Source: Nostoc sp. CHAB 5824 (lineage in GTDB: Bacteria > Cyanobacteriota > Cyanobacteriia > Cyanobacteriales > Nostocaceae). Taken from it: DNA of 64,000 bases. Shown piece after piece: positions 63,274-64,000 of this stretch. How positions within the stretch are numbered: the first letter of the stretch is position 1; each line of letters starts with the position of its first letter. The stretch lies in assembly GCF_020829665.1 (NCBI RefSeq), contig NZ_JAIVFT010000003.1, positions 124,001 to 188,000 on the forward strand, read 5' to 3'. The notes under the pieces were generated by a model, which saw nothing but the letters and a program-made list of their open reading frames with translations, was not told the origin of the DNA and made no database searches. Made by a program: the position numbers and the translations under genes.

Positions 63274-63304
63274 CTACTACGAATTCGTAATTCATAATTC
63301 GTAA

Positions 63305-64000
<696 letters not shown>

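Overview
The window looks like chromosome from a filamentous, probably heterocyst-forming, Nostoc-type cyanobacterium. The HIP1 octamer GCGATCGC recurs throughout. The genes include cytochrome c6, a high-light-inducible protein, a Cph1-type phytochrome with an Rcp1-like regulator, a DUF1816 protein and Uma2/Rpn nucleases. The spaces between genes are full of heptanucleotide repeats, palindromic hairpins and small transposon-like elements. Base composition is low to moderate GC with AT-rich intergenic DNA.

Layout. 1-5.3 kb: 5' end of priA (minus), a group 2 sigma factor, an acetyltransferase, petJ and a TPR protein. 5.3-13.1 kb: a Uma2 nuclease, a pair of coiled-coil proteins of unknown function, a TonB-dependent receptor, two more acetyltransferases, an IS1 remnant, a 21-bp tandem array and a small secreted protein. 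13.4-28 kb: a DhaM-type PTS fusion, a phosphodiester glycosidase, an 84-bp-period dyad array, an Eis-type acetyltransferase, a tiny RiPP-like peptide gene between two MITE copies, an AMIN/beta-lactamase protein, a di-haem cytochrome, a DMT exporter and a DUF1400 hydrolase. 28-36 kb: a secreted calcium-binding YD-repeat protein and a light/redox signalling set (phytochrome kinase, response regulator, RR-GAF kinase), then a lipoprotein. 36.4-46 kb: housekeeping genes truB, rlmB, mrnC, a STAS regulator, carA and trpD, plus a retropepsin-like lipoprotein, ending in a D12 adenine methylase beside an Mrr restriction-enzyme remnant. 47-57 kb: a small secreted protein, an Hlip, and a minus-strand cluster of a dynamin-like GTPase, broken Rpn nucleases, a very large Hsp70/actin-fold (SrfB-like) ATPase and an unknown helical protein. 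57-64 kb: a large PAS/GAF kinase, a cyclase-family hydrolase, a decayed aldehyde dehydrogenase, two MITEs, a cluster of degenerate tRNA-like sequences, and a small protein followed by a gene cut by the window end.

The best candidate for an undescribed system is the 48.2-56.5 kb cluster. It pairs a membrane-remodelling-type GTPase with an Hsp70-fold ATPase and a third unknown protein, and has been disturbed by Rpn-type nuclease genes. Second is the orphan peptide at 19.92 kb with its leader-like N-terminus, two-Cys Gly/Pro-rich tail and perfect upstream palindrome. Third is the decayed tRNA cluster at 63 kb beside a small possibly ubiquitin-like protein.

A recurring theme is invasion of coding sequence by short cyanobacterial repeats. 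They form the N-terminus (GNAT at 2.9 kb, RlmB), the C-terminus (beta-lactamase) or internal loops (Uma2, three histidine kinases, DhaM) of otherwise ordinary proteins. In two kinases the insert lies in the same loop of the ATPase domain. Start sites are proposals from Shine-Dalgarno spacing and family length. No similarity search was run.
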